From a virus: DNA of 20,229 nucleotides. The translations under genes were made by a program, and so were the position numbers. The stretch lies in the IMG/VR virus record IMGVR_UViG_3300027963_000407, positions 1-20,229 of that record, one strand, 5' to 3'. The notes beneath the pieces are model-generated. The model saw nothing but the letters and a program-made list of their open reading frames with translations, was not told where the DNA came from and made no database searches. This document shows, one piece after another, positions 14,653-20,229 of this stretch; positions within the stretch are counted from its first letter, which is position 1, and each line of letters opens with the position of its first letter.

Positions 14653-15018
14653 GTGACCACAGTCAATAGTACCAACTATTCAATTGATCAAACTGTTAGA
14701 ATCTTTGACCAATTTTACAATTATGATACCAATATACCCGCTGCTGAGTTTGATGCGGTGTTGAGCTATTTTAAAAGCGTGTTCCTTACTGATACTGCCG
14801 CACAAAATATGACCAGCAGTTTGTTTAGAGTAGCAGAGTTTAGCAATACCAATGTGTTGGATCTATTACAAACATTTCAGCAAGGCGGATCCAGTGAGCC
14901 TGAAGTAACCATCTTAATGGCCTATTATCTCAATACCATACGCAGTCCTGCTACCTTGTTGGGTGTCTTAGCACCTTCTACGCCTAACTTTTATACGGCA
15001 AGAAATATCAGGGCTTGA
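14653..15018 (+). CDS. Unknown phage protein, virion cluster
   Basis: A 121-residue protein starting at GTG 14653. The start is set by GGAGGAA (14639-14645), 7 bases upstream, and lies 2 bases after the preceding stop. It is acidic and helix-rich: VRIFDQFYNYDTNIPAAEFD, AVLSYFKSVF, FRVAEFSNTNVLDLLQTFQQ and a C-terminal ILMAYYLNTIRSPATLLGVL. No cysteines, signal peptide or known domain are visible. I have seen similar short proteins in marine T4-like phages without a function. Placed between a tube-fold gene and gp4, it is probably a late assembly or structural factor, which is inferred from position only. Confidence 0.8.
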   Translation: MTTVNSTNYSIDQTVRIFDQFYNYDTNIPAAEFDAVLSYFKSVFLTDTAAQNMTSSLFRVAEFSNTNVLDLLQTFQQGGSSEPEVTILMAYYLNTIRSPATLLGVLAPSTPNFYTARNIRA

Positions 15019-15020
15019 TC

Positions 15021-15455
15021 ATGCCCAACTTTCGTCAAGGTCCATACACAGTAAAAAATGTTGCCAAGTATGTGGGCAAAGGTACTCCCAAATATAGATC
15101 TGGGTGGGAACTTACTTTTATGATGTTTCTGGATTCAAACGACAATGTGCTACAATGGGCCAGCGAAAGCATTCGCATACCGTATCGTAATCCACTCACT
15201 GGCAAGCAGAGCATTTATATTCCAGATTTTTTAGTGACCTATCGTGGACGCAACAATACTACCATTGCTGAACTGATTGAAATCAAACCCAAAAAGCAAA
15301 GCCTACTTGAAAGCCGGGCGTCAGACCGAGATCGTGCTATTGTGGCACTGAACTATGCCAAGTGGGATGCCGCCACCAAATGGGCCAAACGCAACGGGCT
15401 TACATTCAGGGTTATCAACGAAGACATGATTTACCATCAAGGCGGCAAGAAATAA
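15021..15455 (+). CDS. 4: Head completion nuclease gp4
   Basis: A 144-residue protein closely following T4 gp4 (150 residues): YRSGWELTFMMFLDSNDNV, WASESIRIPY, then IYIPDFLVTY and AELIEIKPKKQ, ending NYAKWDAATKWAKRNGLTFR. The last motifs make a PD-(D/E)xK nuclease site, with D69 and E87-x-K89. W29-E30 and E49 are also conserved. In T4, gp4 (with gp2) acts on filled heads so that tails can attach, and gp4 has the restriction-endonuclease fold. ATG 15021 is chosen over an in-frame TTG at 15015 because AGGG lies 7 bases upstream and the family starts here. It follows the previous stop by 2 bases. Confidence 0.92.
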   Translation: MPNFRQGPYTVKNVAKYVGKGTPKYRSGWELTFMMFLDSNDNVLQWASESIRIPYRNPLTGKQSIYIPDFLVTYRGRNNTTIAELIEIKPKKQSLLESRASDRDRAIVALNYAKWDAATKWAKRNGLTFRVINEDMIYHQGGKK

Positions 15456-15472
15456 TACCGTAATAGTCTGGC

Positions 15473-15480
15473 GGTAAATA
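15473..15480 (+). promoter_or_regulatory. GGTAAATA box 4 bases before the gp16-like start
   Basis: This is the same octamer and 4-base gap to the ATG as at the HNH-type gene. It overlaps the right arm of a small inverted repeat (TACCG 15456-15460, CGGTA 15472-15476). There is no Shine-Dalgarno between it and the ATG. Function is uncertain. Confidence 0.35.
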
Positions 15481-15484
15481 TGGT

Positions 15485-15973
15485 ATGACACGCAAATTAG
15501 AAGAGCTCTTTGATTTTCCGCCTTCGGAACAGCCCGAAGCAACTCCTACTGTTGAGCAAACCCGAACCCAACTAGCCGAGATTGACGCCACTATAGACAA
15601 AATAGATGCGGCCCTGCCCACAGTGCGCGACTTGGAAACTGGAGATCAAGAGCTAGACGACTTGGCTTCAAAAGCACAAGAAACATTTGACAATCTAATG
15701 GATCTGGGCTTCAATGTGGACAGCCGCTACTCAGGTGAAATCTTTGCTGTAGCCAGTAGTATGTTGGGTCATGCACTCACAGCCAAAACCGCCAAGCTGA
15801 ACAAAAAATTAAAAATGGTCGATTTGCAGTTGAAAAAATTAAAAATGGACCAAGACCAACGCCGTAATGCACCAGAAGAAGCAATGGAAACAGCGCATGG
15901 ACAAGTGCTGAGTCGTAACGATTTGCTGGAACGTTTGATAGCCTCCGGCGCACAAAACAATAACAAAGCATAA
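15485..15973 (+). CDS. 16: Probable small terminase subunit, gp16-like
   Basis: A 162-residue, almost wholly helical protein, the size of T4 gp16 (164). The central segment YSGEIFAVASSMLGHALTAK followed by basic KLNKKLKM and LQLKKLKM matches the gp16 pattern (FATLMGQM, then Lys-rich helix), flanked by an acidic N-terminal coiled coil. Near the C-terminus LSRNDLLERLIAS resembles the gp16 tail that contacts the large subunit. In T4, gp16 oligomers recognise concatemer DNA and stimulate gp17 packaging. The large subunit is not in this window. The gene contains a perfect 16-bp direct repeat. It lies 29 bases after gp4 and lacks an obvious ribosome site. A scaffold-type coiled coil is the main alternative identity. 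Confidence 0.72.
   Translation: MTRKLEELFDFPPSEQPEATPTVEQTRTQLAEIDATIDKIDAALPTVRDLETGDQELDDLASKAQETFDNLMDLGFNVDSRYSGEIFAVASSMLGHALTAKTAKLNKKLKMVDLQLKKLKMDQDQRRNAPEEAMETAHGQVLSRNDLLERLIASGAQNNNKA
15803..15848 (+). repeat. Perfect 16-bp AT-rich direct repeat inside the gp16-like gene
   Basis: The sequence AAAAAATTAAAAATGG occurs at 15803-15818 and again at 15833-15848, exactly 30 bp (10 codons, about three helical turns) apart. Both copies encode KKLKM. Codon identity is complete despite synonymous freedom. It may be a local duplication or a DNA site such as a packaging signal. Confidence 0.75.
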
Positions 15974-15976
15974 ATA
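15969..15976 (+). promoter_or_regulatory. Late promoter box CATAAATA for the internal-protein cluster
   Basis: CATAAATA overlaps the stop of the gp16-like gene and lies 18 bases before the ATG at 15995. AGGGA (15983-15987) is 7 bases from the start. The following leader resembles the gp19 leader. Confidence 0.78.
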
Positions 15977-15994
15977 TCATATAGGGATACTAAG

Positions 15995-16603
15995 ATGAAA
16001 AATTTTCAACAATACCTCGCAGAAAGCGAAAGAACTTACAATTATAGGATCAAAATTGTAGGCGATGTTGCACCTGATTTTATCAAACAGTTGGAAGAAC
16101 GACTCAAACAGTTTGATGTAGTAACAATCAGCAAGCCACGGACCACTCCGGTACAGCTTAAACCGGCTGACTTCCCCAAGCACAGCAACGACAGCGTGAC
16201 CAGCATGGACGTAGAATTCCGCTATCCAGCAATTGAGCCACAAATCAAAGAAATTGCTCAACTGCTATTCTTAGATCCAAATAGAATTATCATGTTGACT
16301 ACACCACACGAAGAAGGTATGGATAGTGAGCGTGCTAAGGTTGAAACTGAAAATAAAAATTTGTTAACGGATACAGATTATCCTGCACCCGATGCAGAAC
16401 AAAAAGCCTTGATTAAAGATTACAGTGCTCCATACAACAAACATGCGGTATTAAAAAACGCATACCGTAGTGATTTCACTGTAGCTGGTGGTAAGACACC
16501 ACCTGCAAAAACAACAAATGATTTACCAATGGACAATACAAGTCCAATGACCAACATAAAACGCCCACCACGTCCAGCCACTGGTGCCAACCCAAGAGGA
16601 TAA
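15995..16603 (+). CDS. Head-associated protein with T4-like capsid-targeting N-terminus
   Basis: A 202-residue protein starting MKNFQQYLAE. T4 internal proteins begin MKTYQEFIAE and are cut after Glu10 by prohead protease gp21. Five of ten positions here are identical and the rest conservative, with LAE giving the (L/I)xE cleavage motif. After it, residues about 14-110 show a beta-alpha-beta-beta-alpha-beta pattern (YNYRIKIVGD, FIKQLEERLKQFDVVTI, SMDVEFRYP, IKEIAQLLFLD, IIMLTTP) consistent with a ferredoxin-like fold. The C-terminal 55 residues are Pro/Asn/Lys-rich and disordered-looking. I know similar proteins from aquatic phages only as hypothetical. The targeting role is inferred from the N-terminus and location. 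It has its own late box and leads the following cluster. Confidence 0.83.
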   Translation: MKNFQQYLAESERTYNYRIKIVGDVAPDFIKQLEERLKQFDVVTISKPRTTPVQLKPADFPKHSNDSVTSMDVEFRYPAIEPQIKEIAQLLFLDPNRIIMLTTPHEEGMDSERAKVETENKNLLTDTDYPAPDAEQKALIKDYSAPYNKHAVLKNAYRSDFTVAGGKTPPAKTTNDLPMDNTSPMTNIKRPPRPATGANPRG

Positions 16604-16607
16604 CAGA

Positions 16608-18917
16608 ATGACATTTTTTTACGACCTAAACAAAAGACTGGCCCAATTGGCTGACAAACAAGACGCTAAACAGATCAGCGAAGATGCCAAAGCTGTTGCT
16701 CCAAAGAGCAAGTTGGCTCAAGCACTAAACGAGCGTGACATGGGCAAACACAACAACGCCACTACAGGTTTTGCGGCCCTGGCCAAGAAAGCCGGCAAAG
16801 AGTATGGTAGCAAAGCCGCTGGTGAGCGTGTGGCAGGTGCTGTCAAGGCCAAGATGGCCAAAGCAGGCAAGTTAGAAGAACTAAGCCCTGCAACAATTCA
16901 ATCAGCGGCCGCAAAGCGTGATGCACAAACGCCGGATCAAATGTCACCGGCTACACAACGTAAAGATATAATGACACATTTATCTAATCGTGTCAAGATG
17001 AATAATCGTCCTGGCATGACTGAAGAAGGCATGTGCCCGGCCTGTGATTGCTCACCATGCGAATGTGATAGCATGGAAGAATCAGCGTTTCAAGCAGCCA
17101 TTGGCAAAAAGAAATATGGCGATGCGGGTATGAAGGCACTACAAAAAGCTGGCCGTGAGCATGCCAGTGACAAGACCATGAGCAATATTCGCAATCGCTA
17201 TGACAAGTATGATGAGAGTCAGGGTATGACTGATGAAGGCAATGCATTTAGCAAAGCTGTAGTTGATGCCAAACGAGATGGCATCCAAAAAGGTGAAAAG
17301 ATTCGTGTGGGTGGCAAAGAGTTGCCACTGAAAGAATTAGATATGCGATTACTCAAAGGCGCACAAGGATCAATGAAGGGTAGTAATACCGACAGCGAAA
17401 GCGAACGCAACAAGCACAAAAAGTATGGCTATCGCAGTGACCGTGATGATACTGGCAATGACGATGACTATGATGAACACGGCAACTTGAAGAACAAGAA
17501 AAAATCTGCCGTATCAGACGGTCCTAAGAAAAAAGGACGTCCTGCAAAAGAAAAACGACCAGAACGGGTTACAGCCAAGAGTTACAAATACAAAAGCGGC
17601 CGTCCAACCAAGACCAAAGAAGATCTTGACAGTGATGGTGTTATGATGACTCGCCCCAGCAACATGAGCAGTGAAGGAATGGACAGAGCCGAGTATGATG
17701 ACGAGGCCGGAATGACCAAAGACTCATTGCATACTATTATGCGTAACGCTAGAGAACTTGAAAATGCCTTGCGCGGCAATGAGAACTTGCCAGAATGGGT
17801 GCAAGAAAAAGTCGGACAGATCAAAGGCATGATGAGCAGTGTTACTGATTACATCCTTAGCACACACGAGCGTGATGCTGAACAGCACATGGGCCGCGAA
17901 GGTATCACTGTTATTCCTGAAAATGCCAACTTCTCTGGCAGTGAAATTCAACAAGCATATCGCCTGGCCATGATGCTCAAAGCATTCATCAAGGATCCAG
18001 ACGGAATGAAAGCTCAAGCGGATCTGATCAAACTGCTCCGATACAAGTTGCAGCAAAGCAACGATACAGCAGGCAGTATGGATCAACTAAAAGAAAAATC
18101 AGTCAGTCAATCACAGGCACGTATGATGGCCGGAGCTGCACATAATCCTAAGTTTGCTAAAAAAGTTGGAGTAGCTACCAAAGTAGCCAAAGAATTCAAC
18201 CAAGCAGACAAGGGCAAAGACATCAGTAAGTTGCCTAAGAAAGTCAAAAAGACCGACGAAGCCAACGATGGCAACTTGGCCAACAATGCCAAGCCCTACG
18301 ACAAAGTCACACAGGGTGATGTGGTTGCTGGACGCTTGGGCAAAGACGAGCAAGGCGGCAAGGCCAAAAAAGCCAAAGAAGAAAAAGTTGATGAAACAAC
18401 AGTGTCAGGATCAGTAGCCACTGCAACTCCAAGCGGCAAGCCCAGCAAAGGCATGCAGTTTGGCAAAGGTGTTTACGAAAGCCTCAACAATTCAATTGAA
18501 AAGATGATCACTGAAAGTATTTCCATTGAATCCAAGATGCAAGAATGTGGTGACGGTGAAATGGCGCCTGCAATTACTATCACTGCCGACGGTGAAGAAG
18601 CAGCCAAGTTGATGATGTTGTTGAAGTTGGCTGGACTTGAGAGTCAAATTCCTTCTGCCTGCCCAACATGTGGTGGTAGCCCATGTGGTTGCGATCAAAT
18701 GGTAGATGAAAACGCACCAGACTGGCCAACCAACACAGAAACATTAGATGCAGATCCTAACTTACGCACTTACTCGGGTGGATTGAATGGTCCTAAGAGT
18801 ACCGGTCAATCAACCGTGCCAGTATTGGCCAGCCAGTTACGTCGTCAAGCCAGTATGGAAGAGTCAGTGGCACTTGAGCGTAGTTTGTTCAAGACCTGGA
18901 AAAATTATAAAGGTTAA
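16608..18917 (+). CDS. Large Lys-rich internal or core protein with Cys knuckles and AT-hook-like motifs
   Basis: A 769-residue hydrophilic protein. ATG 16608 is chosen for its AGAGGA ribosome site 7 bases upstream, over an in-frame start at 16584 inside the previous gene. It begins MTFFYDLNKRLAQLADKQ. There are two Cys clusters, CPACDCSPCECD at residues 143-154 and CPTCGGSPCGCD at 685-696. Two Gly-Arg-Pro motifs in basic context (KKKGRPAKEK at G310, YKSGRPTKTK at G331) resemble AT-hooks. Helical stretches follow: LENALRGNENLPEWVQEKVG near residue 385 and AYRLAMMLKAFIKD near 450. ITITADGEEAAKLMMLLKLA lies near 655. I recognise this architecture from hypothetical proteins of aquatic myoviruses. 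A scaffold core or DNA-contacting internal protein is plausible but unproven. Confidence 0.85.
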   Translation: MTFFYDLNKRLAQLADKQDAKQISEDAKAVAPKSKLAQALNERDMGKHNNATTGFAALAKKAGKEYGSKAAGERVAGAVKAKMAKAGKLEELSPATIQSAAAKRDAQTPDQMSPATQRKDIMTHLSNRVKMNNRPGMTEEGMCPACDCSPCECDSMEESAFQAAIGKKKYGDAGMKALQKAGREHASDKTMSNIRNRYDKYDESQGMTDEGNAFSKAVVDAKRDGIQKGEKIRVGGKELPLKELDMRLLKGAQGSMKGSNTDSESERNKHKKYGYRSDRDDTGNDDDYDEHGNLKNKKKSAVSDGPKKKGRPAKEKRPERVTAKSYKYKSGRPTKTKEDLDSDGVMMTRPSNMSSEGMDRAEYDDEAGMTKDSLHTIMRNARELENALRGNENLPEWVQEKVGQIKGMMSSVTDYILSTHERDAEQHMGREGITVIPENANFSGSEIQQAYRLAMMLKAFIKDPDGMKAQADLIKLLRYKLQQSNDTAGSMDQLKEKSVSQSQARMMAGAAHNPKFAKKVGVATKVAKEFNQADKGKDISKLPKKVKKTDEANDGNLANNAKPYDKVTQGDVVAGRLGKDEQGGKAKKAKEEKVDETTVSGSVATATPSGKPSKGMQFGKGVYESLNNSIEKMITESISIESKMQECGDGEMAPAITITADGEEAAKLMMLLKLAGLESQIPSACPTCGGSPCGCDQMVDENAPDWPTNTETLDADPNLRTYSGGLNGPKSTGQSTVPVLASQLRRQASMEESVALERSLFKTWKNYKG

Positions 18918-18922
18918 TCAAA

Positions 18923-19216
18923 ATGGCCGTTCAAGTAATCAACACCGCAGGCAATGTAGCCTGGACCACAGACAAAGCAGAAATCAATGCCATTAGCAAT
19001 GATGTTACCTATCAGGTCAATATCACTGCACTGGGCACAGCCAACGCCGTGGGTAACTTGTATGCCAATGTGGTCAGCGTTCCTACTGGCACAACACAAG
19101 AAATCTATGTTGGTGCAGGTAACTATCTTATCATGGTTGGAACCACCTTTACTGTAAGAGCATTAGGCACACAAAGTTCAGCACAATACAGCGTATTCAA
19201 CTCTGCAGGTGCATAA
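18923..19216 (+). CDS. Small beta-rich protein, possible decoration protein
   Basis: A 97-residue protein rich in Ala, Val, Thr and Asn, with no cysteine and few charges. Alternating strands are visible (VTYQVNITALG, YANVVSVPTG, EIYVGAGNYLIMVG, FTVRALGTQSS), suggesting a beta-sandwich. I do not recognise a family. The size, composition and position in a late head-protein cluster would suit a capsid decoration or small structural protein, which is inference. It lies 5 bases after the large internal protein. AAGG lies 9 bases before the ATG, within the preceding gene's end. Confidence 0.75.
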   Translation: MAVQVINTAGNVAWTTDKAEINAISNDVTYQVNITALGTANAVGNLYANVVSVPTGTTQEIYVGAGNYLIMVGTTFTVRALGTQSSAQYSVFNSAGA

Positions 19217-19218
19217 TC

Positions 19219-19593
19219 ATGCGAGCTTCTGAGTTTCTCATTGAGAAACAAGTTGGCAAGATTGGTAACCGCCGCCAGGCTGGAACTCGTGGACTTACCA
19301 AGTTTCGCGATCATGGCGGGTATGATCGCACCTATGAATTAAATCGTGTTATGATGGCTGTGGCCTGTGCTGACGGCACTGGTTCTCCATTAAATCTAGA
19401 CACAGAATCCTGGTCCGGACGTTACAACACAGCACACCCTTATACCGATGAAGAAGCAGCTATGCTGAAACAGGCTTTACAAGCCACCGGCAGTGAAACG
19501 CACGATCTCAATGCAGGTGATAATCGCAGTCAAGAAGTAGAATCGACACACACTCATAGCCCAGTGGTGGCGTTCAAAGGATACCCACGATGA
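19219..19593 (+). CDS. Unknown protein with capsid-targeting-like N-terminus and FKGYPR C-terminus
   Basis: A 124-residue protein starting MRASEFLIEK. LIE at residues 7-9 fits the gp21 prohead-protease motif (L/I)xE in a T4-like targeting peptide. The middle has FRDHGGYDRTYELNRVMMAV and NTAHPYTDEEAAMLKQAL. I associate this pattern with a widespread hypothetical protein of aquatic T4-like phages. It ends SPVVAFKGYPR, the same ending as the next protein. The codons for that ending contain the next gene's ribosome site and start, and the genes overlap by 4 bp (ATGA). It lies 2 bases after the previous stop. A role as an internal or minor head protein is inferred from termini and neighbours. No enzymatic motif is visible. 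Confidence 0.82.
   Translation: MRASEFLIEKQVGKIGNRRQAGTRGLTKFRDHGGYDRTYELNRVMMAVACADGTGSPLNLDTESWSGRYNTAHPYTDEEAAMLKQALQATGSETHDLNAGDNRSQEVESTHTHSPVVAFKGYPR
19558..19593 (+). promoter_or_regulatory. Dual-coding junction: FKGYPR codons carry the next gene's RBS and start
   Basis: AAAGG at 19576-19580 lies inside the Lys-Gly codons, 9 bases before the ATG at 19590, which overlaps the stop TGA. The same geometry recurs at 19938-19973. Confidence 0.75.
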
Positions 19594-19973
19594 GAGCCCG
19601 AGAGTTTATCACTGAAGAAAAAACCTTACCGCCGGAGCAAGCAGATCCTATGAATCATGTGTTTGTGTTACCAGGAGTGCAATCCAGCGACCCATATCAA
19701 ATCTATAGACTGGGTGTGGCCATGGCCCGAGCCAGAAGTGACATTGGCTCAGATAAAATTCCATACATGCCTGAGTGGAGTTCAGAAGCAGCATTTGGCG
19801 AGGATGCTGTGATTGCAGGATTTAATGCCAGTGTTGAACCAATAATTGATCAAGCATTAAAAATGATAGGACTGCCCGATAAAAAAATACAAATAAGCAC
19901 CCCCAACAGTCTAGAGCCAGCATCAGTAAATTATCAGAGTCCAGTAACAGGCTTTAAAGGCTATCCAAGATGA
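19590..19973 (+). CDS. Unknown protein with capsid-targeting-like N-terminus and FKGYPR C-terminus
   Basis: A 127-residue protein starting MRAREFITEEK. ITE at residues 7-9 again fits (L/I)xE. The middle has VFVLPGVQSSDPYQIYRLGV followed by AMARARSD and EDAVIAGFNASVEPIIDQAL, a pattern I know from hypothetical proteins of aquatic T4-like phages. The end SPVTGFKGYPR matches the preceding protein, while the middles share no obvious similarity. It overlaps the upstream gene by 4 bp and the downstream endonuclease gene by 4 bp, so all three are probably translated in series. Function is unknown; association with the head is inferred from the N-terminal peptide. Confidence 0.82.
   Translation: MRAREFITEEKTLPPEQADPMNHVFVLPGVQSSDPYQIYRLGVAMARARSDIGSDKIPYMPEWSSEAAFGEDAVIAGFNASVEPIIDQALKMIGLPDKKIQISTPNSLEPASVNYQSPVTGFKGYPR
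19938..19973 (+). promoter_or_regulatory. Second dual-coding FKGYPR junction
   Basis: AAAGG at 19956-19960, again within Lys-Gly codons, lies 9 bases before the ATG at 19970. That ATG overlaps the TGA stop as ATGA and serves the endonuclease gene. Confidence 0.75.
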
Positions 19974-20229
19974 CAAAATTATTGTTTGTATTACTGTTTA
20001 CTCCGATATTAGCTCTAGCGCAAATCAATCAACATTGTCCACAGTTTACAGTGAACGGCACTCCTGCTTATCAGTCACAGCCAGGCGATCAAGAGTTGTG
20101 CAAAACAAACTATGCTGTAATTCATCGTTGTAATGTCAAAGCTCCTGTGGCAGTATTTGAACACCTAACAGTGGCCACAATGTCGGGTCCTGCTAAACGC
20201 CGGGACAACTTCCGTCCAGATCCAGAAGT
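19970..20229 (+). CDS. Secreted DNA/RNA non-specific endonuclease (NUC1/EndoG-type), N-terminal part
   Basis: The frame stays open to the window edge, giving 86 codons. Residues 1-17 (MTKLLFVLLFTPILALA, then Gln) form a clear signal peptide: a Lys, a hydrophobic core, and an ALA cleavage site. The mature part has CPQF, ELCKTNYAVIHRC, then VAVFEHLTVATM and KRRDNFRPDPE. This is the N-terminal signature of the DNA/RNA non-specific endonuclease family (NUC1, EndoG), where the equivalent is C(Y/F)xxYAVxxS, EHLT and the RxxxFxxDP region. The catalytic DRGH motif would lie beyond the window. Such enzymes cut DNA and RNA and are usually exported. It is coupled by ATGA to the preceding virion-type gene. 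Its role in a phage late cluster is open. Confidence 0.85.
   Translation, partial: MTKLLFVLLFTPILALAQINQHCPQFTVNGTPAYQSQPGDQELCKTNYAVIHRCNVKAPVAVFEHLTVATMSGPAKRRDNFRPDPE

Noticed and set aside
15456-15476. Inverted repeat TACCG/CGGTA after gp4 as an intrinsic terminator
   Set aside because: The stem is only 5 bp with an 11-base loop and no following T tract.
16584-16607. Start at 16584 for the large internal protein
   Set aside because: It lies inside the preceding gene. ATG 16608 has a good ribosome site and begins with the expected MTFFYDLNKR.

Overview
The window is a gene-dense stretch of a T4-like (contractile-tailed) double-stranded DNA phage genome. The evidence is a set of recognisable T4-type virion and packaging proteins: neck gp13 and gp14, tail-completion gp15, a very large tail sheath gp18, tail tube gp19, head-completion nuclease gp4, a probable small terminase gp16, and the dNMP kinase gp1. 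Promoters are of two kinds. TTGACA/TATAAT-type promoters with 17-bp spacers point to a proteobacterial-type host sigma factor, and TATAAATA/CATAAATA boxes look like T4 late promoters. The protein style (long adhesion-like inserts in structural proteins, Cys-rich internal proteins, MRAxEF N-termini) resembles myoviruses of marine and freshwater bacteria. No host can be named from this window. No tRNA, rRNA, CRISPR array, transposon or clear intrinsic terminator was seen, and no gap without a gene exceeds about 100 bases.

Layout. (1) 1-1353, plus strand: the end of a repeat-rich fibre-like protein, then an unknown protein. (2) 1338-4525, minus strand: gp14, gp15 and a Nudix hydrolase, overlapping or abutting as one operon. 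(3) 4584-6012, plus strand: two non-structural genes of unknown function, each behind a strong host-type promoter. (4) 6046-8693, plus strand: gp13, then a DEDDh exonuclease with its own host-type promoter, an SGNH-like protein and dNMP kinase. (5) 8641-8988, minus strand: a small HNH-type zinc protein. (6) 9087-15973, plus strand: gp18, gp19, a second tube-fold protein, an unknown protein, gp4 and gp16. (7) 15995-20229, plus strand: a cluster of probable internal or head-associated proteins, three of which begin with peptides resembling the T4 capsid-targeting sequence, ending in a signal-peptide-bearing DNA/RNA endonuclease cut by the window edge.

How it fits together. Most of the window is late: head completion, DNA packaging, neck and tail building. 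Early-type genes are scattered among the late ones, each with its own promoter. At the three host-type promoters the predicted transcription start falls on or next to the ATG, so these mRNAs would be leaderless. Between gp14 and the plus-strand early gene, a late-type box and a host-type promoter sit back to back within about 45 bp. The most interesting signals are these leaderless early promoters, the capsid-targeting-like N-termini, a shared C-terminal FKGYPR whose codons also form the ribosome site and start of the next gene, a perfect 16-bp direct repeat inside the small-terminase gene, and carbohydrate-binding-like modules inserted into neck and sheath proteins.
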